A DNA stretch of 64,000 bases from Planctomycetaceae bacterium (GTDB lineage Bacteria; Planctomycetota; Planctomycetia; Planctomycetales; Planctomycetaceae), in assembly GCA_017795105.1 (NCBI GenBank), contig CP051247.1, positions 4,000,001-4,064,000 on the forward strand, in the 5' to 3' direction. Shown here piece by piece: positions 25,743 to 36,784 of the stretch (positions are counted from its first letter, which is position 1; every line of letters starts with the position of its first letter). The notes below the pieces were generated by a model. The model saw nothing but the letters and a program-made list of their open reading frames with translations. It did no database searches and was not told where the DNA came from. The translations under genes were made by a program, and so were the position numbers.

Positions 25743-25825
25743 GAGAAACGTAGGTCAGTAACTGTCTGACGCAAATGTGTCCCACAACGCTCAAAGTAAT
25801 CAGGCGGTGCCTGACCTACGGGACT
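25743..25825. repeat. Repeat R1, copy C
   Basis: Eighty-three bp, nearly the same as copy B in its centre and right arm. The left arm has changed to GTCAGTAACTGTCTGAC, weakening the hairpin. It lies upstream of the DUF4259 gene and closes the repeat-bounded series. Confidence 0.85.
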
Positions 25826-25980
25826 ATTGGTGACCACGAGACTGCAGGGAAAGCATGAGAATACTCTATTCGGTAAGGCATCGCGAGAAGGGGAGACCTC
25901 GTGCCGACTGCGTCGGCCCCGGTAGCGGAGCAACCGGGGCTACCCCCAAAACTCTCGTAGCTGTAAATCCCGCATCCCTC

Positions 25981-26013
25981 GTCACCCGGAGGTAATCTTC
26001 CGGACCATCCTTA
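25981..26013. repeat. Partial R2 copy (3' end)
   Basis: About 33 bp (GTCACCCGGAGGTAATCTTC, then CGGACCATCC) that align with the last part of R2 copy b (22841-22873) with few differences. The rest of R2 is not recognisable here. It lies just before the nrdB terminator. Confidence 0.5.
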
Positions 26014-26020
26014 TCGAAAG

Positions 26021-26060
26021 AAAAAACCGGAGCCCGGCCTGATCGCCGAACTCCGGTTTG
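26021..26060 (-). terminator. Intrinsic terminator of the nrd operon
   Basis: Read on the minus strand, AACCGGAG and CTCCGGTT form an 8-bp stem followed by TTTTTT. It lies 25 bp after the nrdB stop codon and fits the end of an nrdA-S23-nrdB transcript. Confidence 0.8.
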
Positions 26061-26084
26061 GTGTTCAATTCCGCGTTGAGACGA

Positions 26085-27149
<1,065 letters not shown>

Positions 27150-27166
27150 GAGAAGATTCCTTTGGG

Positions 27167-27200
27167 ATAGGCGTTAGGCGCTAGGCTTTAGGCGTTAGGG
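27167..27200. repeat. GGCGTTAG array, nrdB side (inverted)
   Basis: ATAGGCGTTAGGCGCTAGGC followed by TTTAGGCGTTAGGG. It is the reverse complement in style of the arrays at 27289-27320 and 27698-27730 and begins right beside the nrdB ribosome site. Confidence 0.75.
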
Positions 27201-27288
27201 ATTTGTAGAACGCGAATGATAAATTCAAACTCGAATGTCGAAGAAAGTTCTTTCGGCGACGCTAAGACACGGGACGACTAAAGGCGAG

Positions 27289-27320
27289 CTAACACCTGAC
27301 GCCAACTGCCTAACGCCTCC
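27289..27320. repeat. CTAACGCC array, S23 3' side
   Basis: A 32-bp block (GCTAACACCTGACGCCAACT, then GCCTAACGCCTCC) in direct orientation with 27698-27730, sharing the CTAAC-CCT--CGCC frame and the AACGCCTCC end. It contains the S23 stop codon. Confidence 0.75.
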
Positions 27321-27696
27321 CCTTCAATGCTTTCGATAATCCGGTCAGCATTCGCCCCACTTCCTGGGCCGTATGCCAGATCGGCTTGGCTTGTTCACGT
27401 GGTAAGTATTTCAGTCGGACGGCAATCTCGAGCTGGGTTTCGAGTTCCATCACCGAGCCGCGGGCAATGTTGACGTGGCGGCTGTAATCACCTCCGCCAC
27501 GTCCGTAGCCCTCAGCAATATTGCTCGGAACTGAAACAGCAGCCCTCTGCATCTGGCTTGTCAGGCCAAAGCGTTCGGAATCAGGAAACGCTGCGGTGAC
27601 TCGATAAACATCTTCGACCAATGCCATCGCTTTCACCCACACCTGAAGGTCCCGATAACCACTCTCGCTCACCGGAACCTCCAGCGTCTTCCCCAT
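27310..27696 (-). CDS. Four-helix-bundle protein, S23 family
   Basis: A 128-residue protein of the S23/four-helix-bundle family: YRDLQVWVKAMALVEDVY, LTSQMQRAAVSVPSNIAEGY and LETQLEIAVRL are characteristic. The family was first seen in intervening sequences of 23S rRNA genes; related Avd proteins serve diversity-generating retroelements. Here it sits between nrdA and nrdB, with no rRNA or reverse transcriptase nearby. ATG 27696 is preceded by AGGCGTTAGAG, so the repeat array supplies the ribosome site, and the 3' array supplies the TAG stop. The molecular role is unknown. Confidence 0.88.
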   Translation of the reverse strand: MGKTLEVPVSESGYRDLQVWVKAMALVEDVYRVTAAFPDSERFGLTSQMQRAAVSVPSNIAEGYGRGGGDYSRHVNIARGSVMELETQLEIAVRLKYLPREQAKPIWHTAQEVGRMLTGLSKALKGRR

Positions 27697-27697
27697 C

Positions 27698-27730
27698 TCT
27701 AACGCCTATCGCCTAACACCAAACGCCTCC
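27698..27730. repeat. CTAACGCC array, S23 5' side
   Basis: A 33-bp block (TCTAACGCCTATCGCCTAAC, then ACCAAACGCCTCC) directly next to the S23 start on one side and the nrdA stop on the other. It is a direct repeat of 27289-27320. Confidence 0.75.
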
Positions 27731-30601
<2,871 letters not shown>

Positions 30602-30619
30602 AAAGCAGCTGCTCCTACG

Positions 30620-30634
30620 TAAGTAAGTTACTTA
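30620..30634. promoter_or_regulatory. 15-bp palindrome before nrdA
   Basis: TAAGTAAGTTACTTA reads the same on both strands around a central G. It ends 18 bp upstream (in transcript sense, before) the nrdA ATG, covering the likely ribosome-site region. A repressor operator or RNA hairpin is possible; no known binding protein is assigned. Confidence 0.4.
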
Positions 30635-31053
30635 ATGCGTTGAATGGTTTTCGAATCCCCAGACCTCCGGGTCTCAGGGAAGAGAAATTTCTGAAAGTCG
30701 TGACGTTCGGTGCGGAGTGCGCGTACCGGGAGCGCCGGTCGACATCACAGGAAAAAAACGCTCGGGAAAATCGACGGAATCAATGACCGCCGGGGAATGG
30801 CTTTTACTGGGGCCCGGAGTGGGCCTCAGGCTGCCATCGAGCTGTAGAATTGAAGGAGGAGAGAGTTCGCATGACTGAGTCCATTCTGCCTTCTCCAGCA
30901 TTAACTGAAAACTACTGTACAAATCCGAGTCGTCGTTATAATCCGACTCCCGGACCCGGGTACCGACTGAAAGCCAGCCAGACCTCCTTGCCGGATCCGC
31001 ATGGCAATTGGCCACGTCGTGCAGCGAATCGCCGCGGAAAACCGCTACGTCGC

Positions 31054-31081
31054 AATATAAAGGATCCATTAAGGCTGTCAA
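31054..31081 (-). promoter_or_regulatory. Consensus-like sigma-70 promoter for nrdA
   Basis: On the minus strand a perfect TTGACA (31076-31081) is separated by 16 bp from TATATT (31054-31059, five of six matching TATAAT). Transcription would begin near 31046 and run towards nrdA. The -35 box shares a base with an NrdR-like box. Confidence 0.65.
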
Positions 31082-31128
31082 CACTAAATATTGTATGTGT
31101 CGACATTCTGAAACACCACTGATAAATC
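31081..31128. promoter_or_regulatory. Paired NrdR-like boxes
   Basis: Box 1 at 31081-31096, ACACTAAATATTGTAT, matches 14 of 16 positions of the known NrdR consensus ACACTATATATTGTGT. Box 2 starts 32 bp further at 31113 and keeps mainly the ACAC half (ACACCACTGATAAATC). A strong plus a weak box about three helical turns apart is the usual NrdR arrangement. Box 1 abuts the nrdA -35 element, as expected for a repressor of ribonucleotide reductase genes. Confidence 0.6.
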
Positions 31129-31512
31129 GAAAATGTGGAAAAGTTCGTAAGTTGGCTGTTTCCAAGCAATTCGCTGCAAATCAGCTGTCAACAACCTGTC
31201 GAAAACCTTCGTTCGGCACGACAGAATAGTGTACGCAGCCGGTTGGGGCCGATTTGGCCCACCACAAGACCTTGTGGTCGGTCGAATCACTGAGACGCTA
31301 GGCTTTTTCCGCGATCCCCAGGCCCCAGGGGGGCTACGGGACGTTGTTTTTCGGACACTGTCCGGTGGGCGGAATTCGACGCGATCGGTGGGAAATTCCG
31401 CCAGTTCGCGGCTTTGACTGTAACGGTTGTAGCGGTCGTGACGATAACAGCATTGTTTCGGACTCCGTATTTACCCGGCTCAGTTGTGAGTCCGGTCTTG
31501 AGGGCTATTGCG

Positions 31513-32208
31513 ATGGGAATCTGCCAGGGATGTCACGCCGGGTGCTGCCGCTCCTTTGCGATTCCTCTGACGGGCGCGGACATTATCCGTCTTGAACGGG
31601 ACACCGGGAAAACGTTCTGGGACTTCGGCTGCCGCTGGGCCGATCCGGAAGGAACGATCGCCGCGAACTACGCGCCGCACTTCTTCTTTCACGACGAACC
31701 TCAGACGCCGTTCGTCATCTGCCTGAAGCACGAAGACAGTTCTCTGTTCCCAGCTTCAACGCGGTGCAAGTTCCTGAAAGAGTCGCCGCCTGATGCCGAT
31801 CATCCGCTCGGACGCGGCGAATGCGGGACTTATCAATCACGCCCGGCGGCCTGTCGCGTCTTTCCCACGAAGTTCGACGTCCAGAATGAGCTGCCGATTC
31901 TGCATAACGTTCCCGAATACGGCCGCGATCAAAAACTGCCCCAGTTCAAACTCTGTCCACGACAGTGGACTCCGGCTGATGTCGATCCGATCGACGCGAC
32001 CAACGATCTGGTGATCGCCCGGTATGAAGCCCGCTTCTTTTCGCAGCTGGCCCGGTTGTGGAATCAGAAGGTTGGGAAATGGGATGTCTTCCCGGAGTTT
32101 CTTCGCGATGTGTATGCACGCCGCGTGCAGGATATTCCGCAGCAGCAGGACGAAGAGCCGCACATTCTGAAGCTCGCTGACTTCCAGCAAGCTCACCGTC
32201 GGGCCTAG
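31513..32208 (+). CDS. YkgJ-type cysteine-cluster protein
   Basis: A 231-residue protein with the YkgJ cysteine cluster: MGICQGCHAGCCRSF at the N-terminus (CxxCxxxCC), further Cys in TRCKFLK, GECGTYQSRPAACRVFP and FKLCPRQW. The family is thought to bind zinc or an iron-sulfur cluster; its role is not established. The open frame extends back to 31414, but ATG 31513 has GAGGG 10 bases upstream and starts at the conserved cluster. Its stop codon is the first triplet of repeat R3 copy 2, and epmA follows. Confidence 0.82.
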   Translation: MGICQGCHAGCCRSFAIPLTGADIIRLERDTGKTFWDFGCRWADPEGTIAANYAPHFFFHDEPQTPFVICLKHEDSSLFPASTRCKFLKESPPDADHPLGRGECGTYQSRPAACRVFPTKFDVQNELPILHNVPEYGRDQKLPQFKLCPRQWTPADVDPIDATNDLVIARYEARFFSQLARLWNQKVGKWDVFPEFLRDVYARRVQDIPQQQDEEPHILKLADFQQAHRRA

Positions 32209-32310
32209 AGCGGATCGCTCTACCGGATGTCCGCATATGATCGAGTTCACATCCGAAACGCGGCATGTTATGCGGACGGAACGGCTACACAGATAAGTAA
32301 ACTGCGTTAG
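32206..32310. repeat. Repeat R3, copy 2 (ykgJ-epmA gap)
   Basis: The partner of 2557-2660. It opens with a perfect hairpin, TAGAGCG-GAT-CGCTCTA, whose first triplet is the upstream gene's stop codon. A second long-range stem follows, GTCCGCATA with TATGCGGAC. It ends 10 bp before the epmA ATG. Confidence 0.78.
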
Positions 32311-32320
32311 TGGGGACAGA

Positions 32321-33319
32321 ATGTCCGACGCCTGCCTGCCGTCCGCTGAGATCGCTGCTTTGAAAGCACGAGCCGTCCTTGTCGGGCGTATCCGTCGCTT
32401 CTTCGAGGAGCACGCCTACTGGGAAGTTGAGACGCCGCTGCTCTGTCGCGAATCGGTGATCGATGCCCATCTCGATCCGTTCGAGCTGACGTTGTCTGCA
32501 ATTGGTTCGGCCAGCCGAGAACGATTTTTCCTGCAGACGTCGCCGGAGTTCTGCATGAAGCGGCTGCTGGCTGCTGGAGCTGATCGAATCTATCAGATCA
32601 CCCATGCGTTCCGAAAAGACGAAGCCGGGACGCGGCACAATCCCGAGTTCACAATTCTCGAATGGTACGCACTAAACGACGACCTGTCCGCGCAGATGGC
32701 GTTCGTCGAATCGCTCTGTCGAGACATTCTCGATCCGGCCGAACTTCATACCGAGCCGTTTCTCCGCGTCACCTGGGCCGATGCTTTTGAAAACGTTTTG
32801 GGGCTGCCAGTTCTCGAACTCGATGCAGCCGAGTTGATGGAGTTCTGCCAGCAGACGATTCCCGACACGATTCCGTCCCAGCACGCCGGTGCTGATGAAG
32901 GGTGGGACTTCTGGGCTCAGCTGTTGCTCTGCGAGCGGGTCGAACCCTGGCTGGAGGAACAGCAGGCGGTCTTCCTCTACAACTACCCGGCTTCTCAGGC
33001 CGCTCTGGCTCGACTGTCTCCGGAAGACCCCCGCGTCGCGGAGCGTTTTGAACTCTACCTGGGTGGACTGGAGATCTGCAACGGGTATCGGGAGCTTCTC
33101 GATGCCGATGTCCTTCGGGAACGCAACGTCGTCGAGAACGCGAAGCGAAAACAGCAGGGACTGAATGAACTCCCGGAAACGCGGCATCTGCTCGCTGCGA
33201 TGGAAGCGGGCCTCCCGGACTGCTCCGGCGTCGCCCTGGGACTCGACCGGCTGATCATGCTCGCATTGAAATGCAGCACGATCGATCAGGTGATCTCATT
33301 CCCGATCGATCGTGTGTGA
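32321..33319 (+). CDS. epmA: EF-P lysine-lysylation ligase EpmA (GenX)
   Basis: A 332-residue truncated class II lysyl-tRNA synthetase without the anticodon-binding domain, normal for EpmA/PoxA. Motif 2 reads FRKDEAGTRHNPEFTILEWY, the late motif GLEICNGYREL is intact, and motif 3 is GVALGLDRLIML. The known enzyme attaches beta-lysine to a lysine of elongation factor P to ease translation of proline stretches. Neither efp nor epmB is in this window. GGGGA lies 5 bases before ATG 32321, directly after repeat R3. Confidence 0.92.
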   Translation: MSDACLPSAEIAALKARAVLVGRIRRFFEEHAYWEVETPLLCRESVIDAHLDPFELTLSAIGSASRERFFLQTSPEFCMKRLLAAGADRIYQITHAFRKDEAGTRHNPEFTILEWYALNDDLSAQMAFVESLCRDILDPAELHTEPFLRVTWADAFENVLGLPVLELDAAELMEFCQQTIPDTIPSQHAGADEGWDFWAQLLLCERVEPWLEEQQAVFLYNYPASQAALARLSPEDPRVAERFELYLGGLEICNGYRELLDADVLRERNVVENAKRKQQGLNELPETRHLLAAMEAGLPDCSGVALGLDRLIMLALKCSTIDQVISFPIDRV

Positions 33320-33338
33320 GCATTCAATTGGCTGACTC

Positions 33339-33352
33339 AGACGTGCACGTCT
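33339..33352. repeat. AGACGTGCACGTCT palindrome, copy 1
   Basis: A perfect 14-bp palindrome 19 bp after the epmA stop, in the gap before the convergent tyrosine kinase gene. The same core occurs at 59841-59858 after another gene end. Confidence 0.6.
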
Positions 33353-33396
33353 AGTACGGCCTGATGATCGTTCGCGGTTTCCGCAAGCGAAGTTCG

Positions 33397-35778
33397 TTAC
33401 GACTGGCCGATTGGCAGAACGGGCTCGTTTGATCCGGCGGTCGGTTTGTTCGATGGATACGTCTTGTATCCTCCGCCATAACCGCCGCGGTACTGGTACT
33501 CGCCGGAATGGCCCTGGAGTCCGTTGGCGACCACGCCGAGCAGGCGGATCTCGTGCGACTCGAACAGTTCAAGGGCCCGTTTGATCGACGGTCGGCGGTT
33601 CTTGTTCATGCGGATGACGAGCATCACGGCGTCAACGCTTTGAGCGGCAATACAGGGGTCGCTGACCGCGAGAACCGGCGGGCTGTCGATGAGGATGTAG
33701 TCGTAATCCCGCTTGGCTTCCCCGAACAGATAATGCAGTTTCGCGGAAGACAGGAGTTCTGCCGGCTTGGCGGGGATGGCCCCTGCGGTAAGGATATCGA
33801 GATTCTCGATGCCCGAACTCTGGACGGCGTTGGGAAGTTCGATTTCTCCGAGCAGGCATTCGCTCAGACCAACGTCCTCACGCAGTCCGAACAGGCGGTG
33901 CACCATCGGACGCCGCAGGTCGGCATCGATCAGCAGCACTTTCTTGCCAGCCTGAGCGATGGAAATTGCCAGGTTCGAAATCGTCGTGGTCTTGCCATCG
34001 CCCGGTTCGGAACTGGTGAACTGGACGATCTGCGCGTTCGCATCGGTGGTTCGTACGAAGAACGTTGCTCGTACCGAACGGCAGGCTTCTGCTTCCGGCG
34101 AGCCCGGGTCGTGGTAGTAGTAGAGCATTGGAGCCAGTCCGGTTTCCCGGGCAGCCGCCAGATTCTTCGAGGGATTATTGACGGCCGGCAAGGTTCCGAG
34201 AACCGGTGCATCGACGACCCCTCGAATATCGTTGAGGTCGCGGACCGAGGTGTCTCGCATTTCCCGGAGGAAGAGCCAGCCGAAGGTGCCGACCATGGTC
34301 ATCACCAGACAGCCGCCGACGATCTTGATCATGTGCTTGATGTCGCTCTCAGGACGAGCCGGCGAGATCTGTTGCAGCTGGTATCCTTCATCGGGTGCCA
34401 GACTGAGGACTTCAATTCGATTGGCCACAATATCGTGCAGTGATTTGATCCGCTGGAGTTCTTCGCTCAGCAACTGATCGCGAGTTTCGTACTGTGCGAA
34501 GGCTTTGGCCTGATCGGTCGACTTCTGGTACAGCTTTTCCAGTTCAACGAGCCGGTTCTGGAGTTCATCCTTCTGTTGATTCAGGGCGACGAGGTAAGTC
34601 TCAACAGGGTCGTTGCCATAGACAACTTCGTTCTGTCCGGTCGAATCGTTCTTCTTTGTCTTCACGAGCGGCAGTTCGACACCGAGCTGGCGATAGTAGC
34701 CTTTGATCAGGTCGATTCGTTTCCGCACGTTGGTGACATCGGGGTGTCCACTCCCGTAGAGTTTGAGTAGCTGCTGTTCTTCAAGGAGCAAAGGGATCAG
34801 CTGAGAATCGAGCCGTTCTCGCTGAGTCGCCCCCGTAACCACGGTTTGCGTGGTTGCCTGCTGGTCTTTTGCCAGGAATGTTTTGACCAGAAGCATCAGT
34901 GCTTCCCGCGATTCGCCCCGTTCGATGGCTGCCCGGAGTGTTGTCAGACGCGAATTGATTTCTTCGTAGGAGAGCTCGACTTTCACTCGTTCAGCCGCGA
35001 CAGCCTGCACGCGCTGGTGATGAATGTTGGTCACGTTGTCCGGCGCCTTTTCGGCTCCGGGAGGAGCTTTCCAGAGGAGTGGCGCTTCCTGGCGGAACTT
35101 CTGATATTCGGCGGTCTTTTCAGCAAGACGCGGAGCCAGATCGTCGTTGATCTGCTGCAGAAGGGTCTGCATCTCGTAGTGGTTCTTCTGAGCGTCTTCC
35201 TGCAGATATTCATCGTAGGCTTTGATCACGGCGTTCAGAATCGCCGTGGCATCGGCGGCATTCGCGTTCGTGTAGGCCAGATTGAGAATGTTGAACTGAT
35301 GGTGGTCTTCTCCGGCGGTTCGAGTCACCTTGAGACCATCGATAATGTCACGAGCCGGTTCTTCGCTGCCGGCGAGAGTCGCCAGCTTTTCGAGCTGGCC
35401 ATCGCGAACGGCTCGTTCAACAACTTTGGGGCTGCGGATAATTTCGACGTGGGCACTCCGTTCGCCGACCGTGATGCGATTCCCGTCCTCGCGGATCTCG
35501 ACCGGATTCTTCAGTTTGACCAGAATCTGCGAGTTGGCCACGTACTTCGGGCCAATCGCTTTGTAGGCCATGATTCCGAGCCCAAGTCCAGCGGCAGCTG
35601 CCAGTCCCAGGAAGACAATGTTCTTGAACGCCAGTCGAACAAGATCGATTGTCGGCTCACTGGATTTCACGAGCGGATGGCCGTCAATCCGATCGTTCGA
35701 GTTTGAAGTGGACGTCTTCACCGGGAATGCCTTTGTGTTTCGGAGGGATCCCGCAGACCATCGTTGGTCTGCTGCCAT
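33397..35778 (-). CDS. Exopolysaccharide chain-length/tyrosine autokinase
   Basis: A 793-residue fusion of a Wzz-type chain-length regulator and a BY-kinase. Two membrane helices (about residues 50-75 and near 490) enclose a long periplasmic coiled-coil region. The cytoplasmic part has Walker A' TSSEPGDGKTTT with K596 and the second Walker motif VLLIDADLRRP. The C-terminus carries a tyrosine cluster (YQYRGGYGGGYKTY) for autophosphorylation. Such proteins control polymerisation and export of capsule or exopolysaccharide. The UDP-sugar epimerase gene lies 40 bp upstream, probably in one operon. The ribosome site at ATG 35778 is weak. Confidence 0.93.
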   Translation of the reverse strand: MAADQRWSAGSLRNTKAFPVKTSTSNSNDRIDGHPLVKSSEPTIDLVRLAFKNIVFLGLAAAAGLGLGIMAYKAIGPKYVANSQILVKLKNPVEIREDGNRITVGERSAHVEIIRSPKVVERAVRDGQLEKLATLAGSEEPARDIIDGLKVTRTAGEDHHQFNILNLAYTNANAADATAILNAVIKAYDEYLQEDAQKNHYEMQTLLQQINDDLAPRLAEKTAEYQKFRQEAPLLWKAPPGAEKAPDNVTNIHHQRVQAVAAERVKVELSYEEINSRLTTLRAAIERGESREALMLLVKTFLAKDQQATTQTVVTGATQRERLDSQLIPLLLEEQQLLKLYGSGHPDVTNVRKRIDLIKGYYRQLGVELPLVKTKKNDSTGQNEVVYGNDPVETYLVALNQQKDELQNRLVELEKLYQKSTDQAKAFAQYETRDQLLSEELQRIKSLHDIVANRIEVLSLAPDEGYQLQQISPARPESDIKHMIKIVGGCLVMTMVGTFGWLFLREMRDTSVRDLNDIRGVVDAPVLGTLPAVNNPSKNLAAARETGLAPMLYYYHDPGSPEAEACRSVRATFFVRTTDANAQIVQFTSSEPGDGKTTTISNLAISIAQAGKKVLLIDADLRRPMVHRLFGLREDVGLSECLLGEIELPNAVQSSGIENLDILTAGAIPAKPAELLSSAKLHYLFGEAKRDYDYILIDSPPVLAVSDPCIAAQSVDAVMLVIRMNKNRRPSIKRALELFESHEIRLLGVVANGLQGHSGEYQYRGGYGGGYKTYPSNKPTAGSNEPVLPIGQS

Positions 35779-35818
35779 TTCGGATGATTCAAGTGTGTGT
35801 TCGTCTTTGGGAACCTAG

Positions 35819-36784
35819 TCAACAGCTGCTGACGCGGGACTGTTCCTGTTCCAAATGCCGACGGTAAGCCAGCACGGTGTCTTGCAGCCCTTCTTCAAAT
35901 CCGGTTTCCGGTACATAGCCCAGGTCGCGGGTCGTCGCCGAGATATCGGCCCAGGAATGAAGAATGTCGCCGGCTCTCGGGGGAGCAAACTCGGGTGCGA
36001 AGGGAACTTCGAGCAGATCGCAAATCTGTTTCAGCATTTCACCAACCCCGACCCGCTCGCCGGAAGCGACGTTGTAGACGTTGCCGGAAACGCCCGGGAC
36101 GGTTGCTGCCAGAAGATTCGCCTGGACGACGTTGCCGACGTACACGAAGTCGCGTGACTGGCTGCCGTCGCCGAAGATCTTGGGGGTGCGTCCTGCAAGC
36201 AGAGCCGTGACGAACAACGGGATTACAGCCGAGTAAGGACTGTTGGGATCCTGCCGAGGTCCAAAGACGTTGAAGTATCGCAGTCGGACCGTTTCCAGGT
36301 CGTAGCATTGAGCGAATGATTCACAGTACAGTTCGCCAGCCAGCTTGGCTGCGGCGTAAGGCGACAATGTCTGCGGGACATGGCTTTCCTGCTTGGGCAT
36401 CTGCGGACGGTCGCCGTAAGCACTGCTGGAAGCGGCGTAAACGACCCGGCGGACGCCGGCCTTGCGAGCTGCGTTCAGGACGTTGAGAGTTCCGGTCGCA
36501 CAAACGTCGTGCACTTCGGCGGGCTTCTCGATACTCAGCGGCACAGACGCGAGGGCGGCCTGATGAATGACGATTTCCCGCCCCGCCACCGCTTTCGCCA
36601 GAGCGTCGGGATCGCGAACGTCGCCTTCGATGAACTCATAGCCGCTCGGAATCGCATCCAGATTGCGCTGGTGTCCGGTGCTCAGGTTATCGAAGACGCG
36701 AACATCGTGGCCCTGCTCAACAAGGCGGGTGGCGATGTGCGATCCGATAAATCCGGCTCCACCGGTAACGAGATAGCTGGCCAT
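35819..36784 (-). CDS. NAD-dependent UDP-sugar 4-epimerase-like protein
   Basis: A 321-residue extended short-chain dehydrogenase. The NAD loop TGGAGFIGSH is at the N-terminus, ASSSAYGD supplies the catalytic Ser/Thr region and SPYAAAKLAGE the Tyr-x-x-x-Lys pair. The pattern is closest to UDP-GlcNAc/GalNAc 4-epimerases (WbpP/TviC-like), but UDP-glucose epimerase or a dehydratase-type activity is possible. Being directly upstream of the tyrosine autokinase, it probably supplies nucleotide sugars for an exopolysaccharide. Confidence 0.88.
   Translation of the reverse strand: MASYLVTGGAGFIGSHIATRLVEQGHDVRVFDNLSTGHQRNLDAIPSGYEFIEGDVRDPDALAKAVAGREIVIHQAALASVPLSIEKPAEVHDVCATGTLNVLNAARKAGVRRVVYAASSSAYGDRPQMPKQESHVPQTLSPYAAAKLAGELYCESFAQCYDLETVRLRYFNVFGPRQDPNSPYSAVIPLFVTALLAGRTPKIFGDGSQSRDFVYVGNVVQANLLAATVPGVSGNVYNVASGERVGVGEMLKQICDLLEVPFAPEFAPPRAGDILHSWADISATTRDLGYVPETGFEEGLQDTVLAYRRHLEQEQSRVSSC

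Larger units (their letters stand above)
27167..27730. mobile_element. S23 cassette inserted between nrdA and nrdB
   Basis: A 564-bp unit that fits exactly between the nrdA stop codon (27731-27733) and the nrdB ribosome site (about 27158-27162). It holds one gene (S23 family) and three arrays of a short GGCGTTAG-type motif. Two arrays flank the gene as direct repeats and one lies inverted at the nrdB side. No transposase is encoded. Mobility is inferred from the repeats, the clean junctions and the known erratic distribution of S23 genes. Confidence 0.5.
30602..31512. other. Long nrdA leader and divergent spacer
   Basis: 911 bp without a convincing protein gene. It contains the nrd promoter and NrdR-like boxes at 31054-31128, leaving a leader of about 445 nt before nrdA, and a palindrome at 30620-30634. 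A plus-strand frame from ATG 30871 (83 codons, AAGGAGGA 10 bases upstream) has no recognisable product. A short hairpin ACCACAAGACCTTGTGGT lies at 31260-31277. No cobalamin riboswitch core was seen. Confidence 0.5.

Noticed and set aside
23793..25825. R1 as integron attC sites
   Set aside because: The copies are palindromic and of suitable length, but the conserved RYYYAAC and GTTRRRY core sites are not present and no integrase gene is visible.
30640..30665. tRNA T-arm-like GTTTTCGAATCCCC
   Set aside because: No acceptor, D-arm or anticodon arm can be placed around it.
30602..31046. Cobalamin riboswitch in the nrdA leader
   Set aside because: Looked for because such switches control some nrd genes; no conserved B12-box core was found on the minus strand.
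30871..31122. 83-codon plus-strand frame with a good AAGGAGGA site
   Set aside because: Spacing of 10 bases and the site itself are acceptable, but the product has no recognisable feature and the frame runs antisense through the inferred nrdA leader and promoter.
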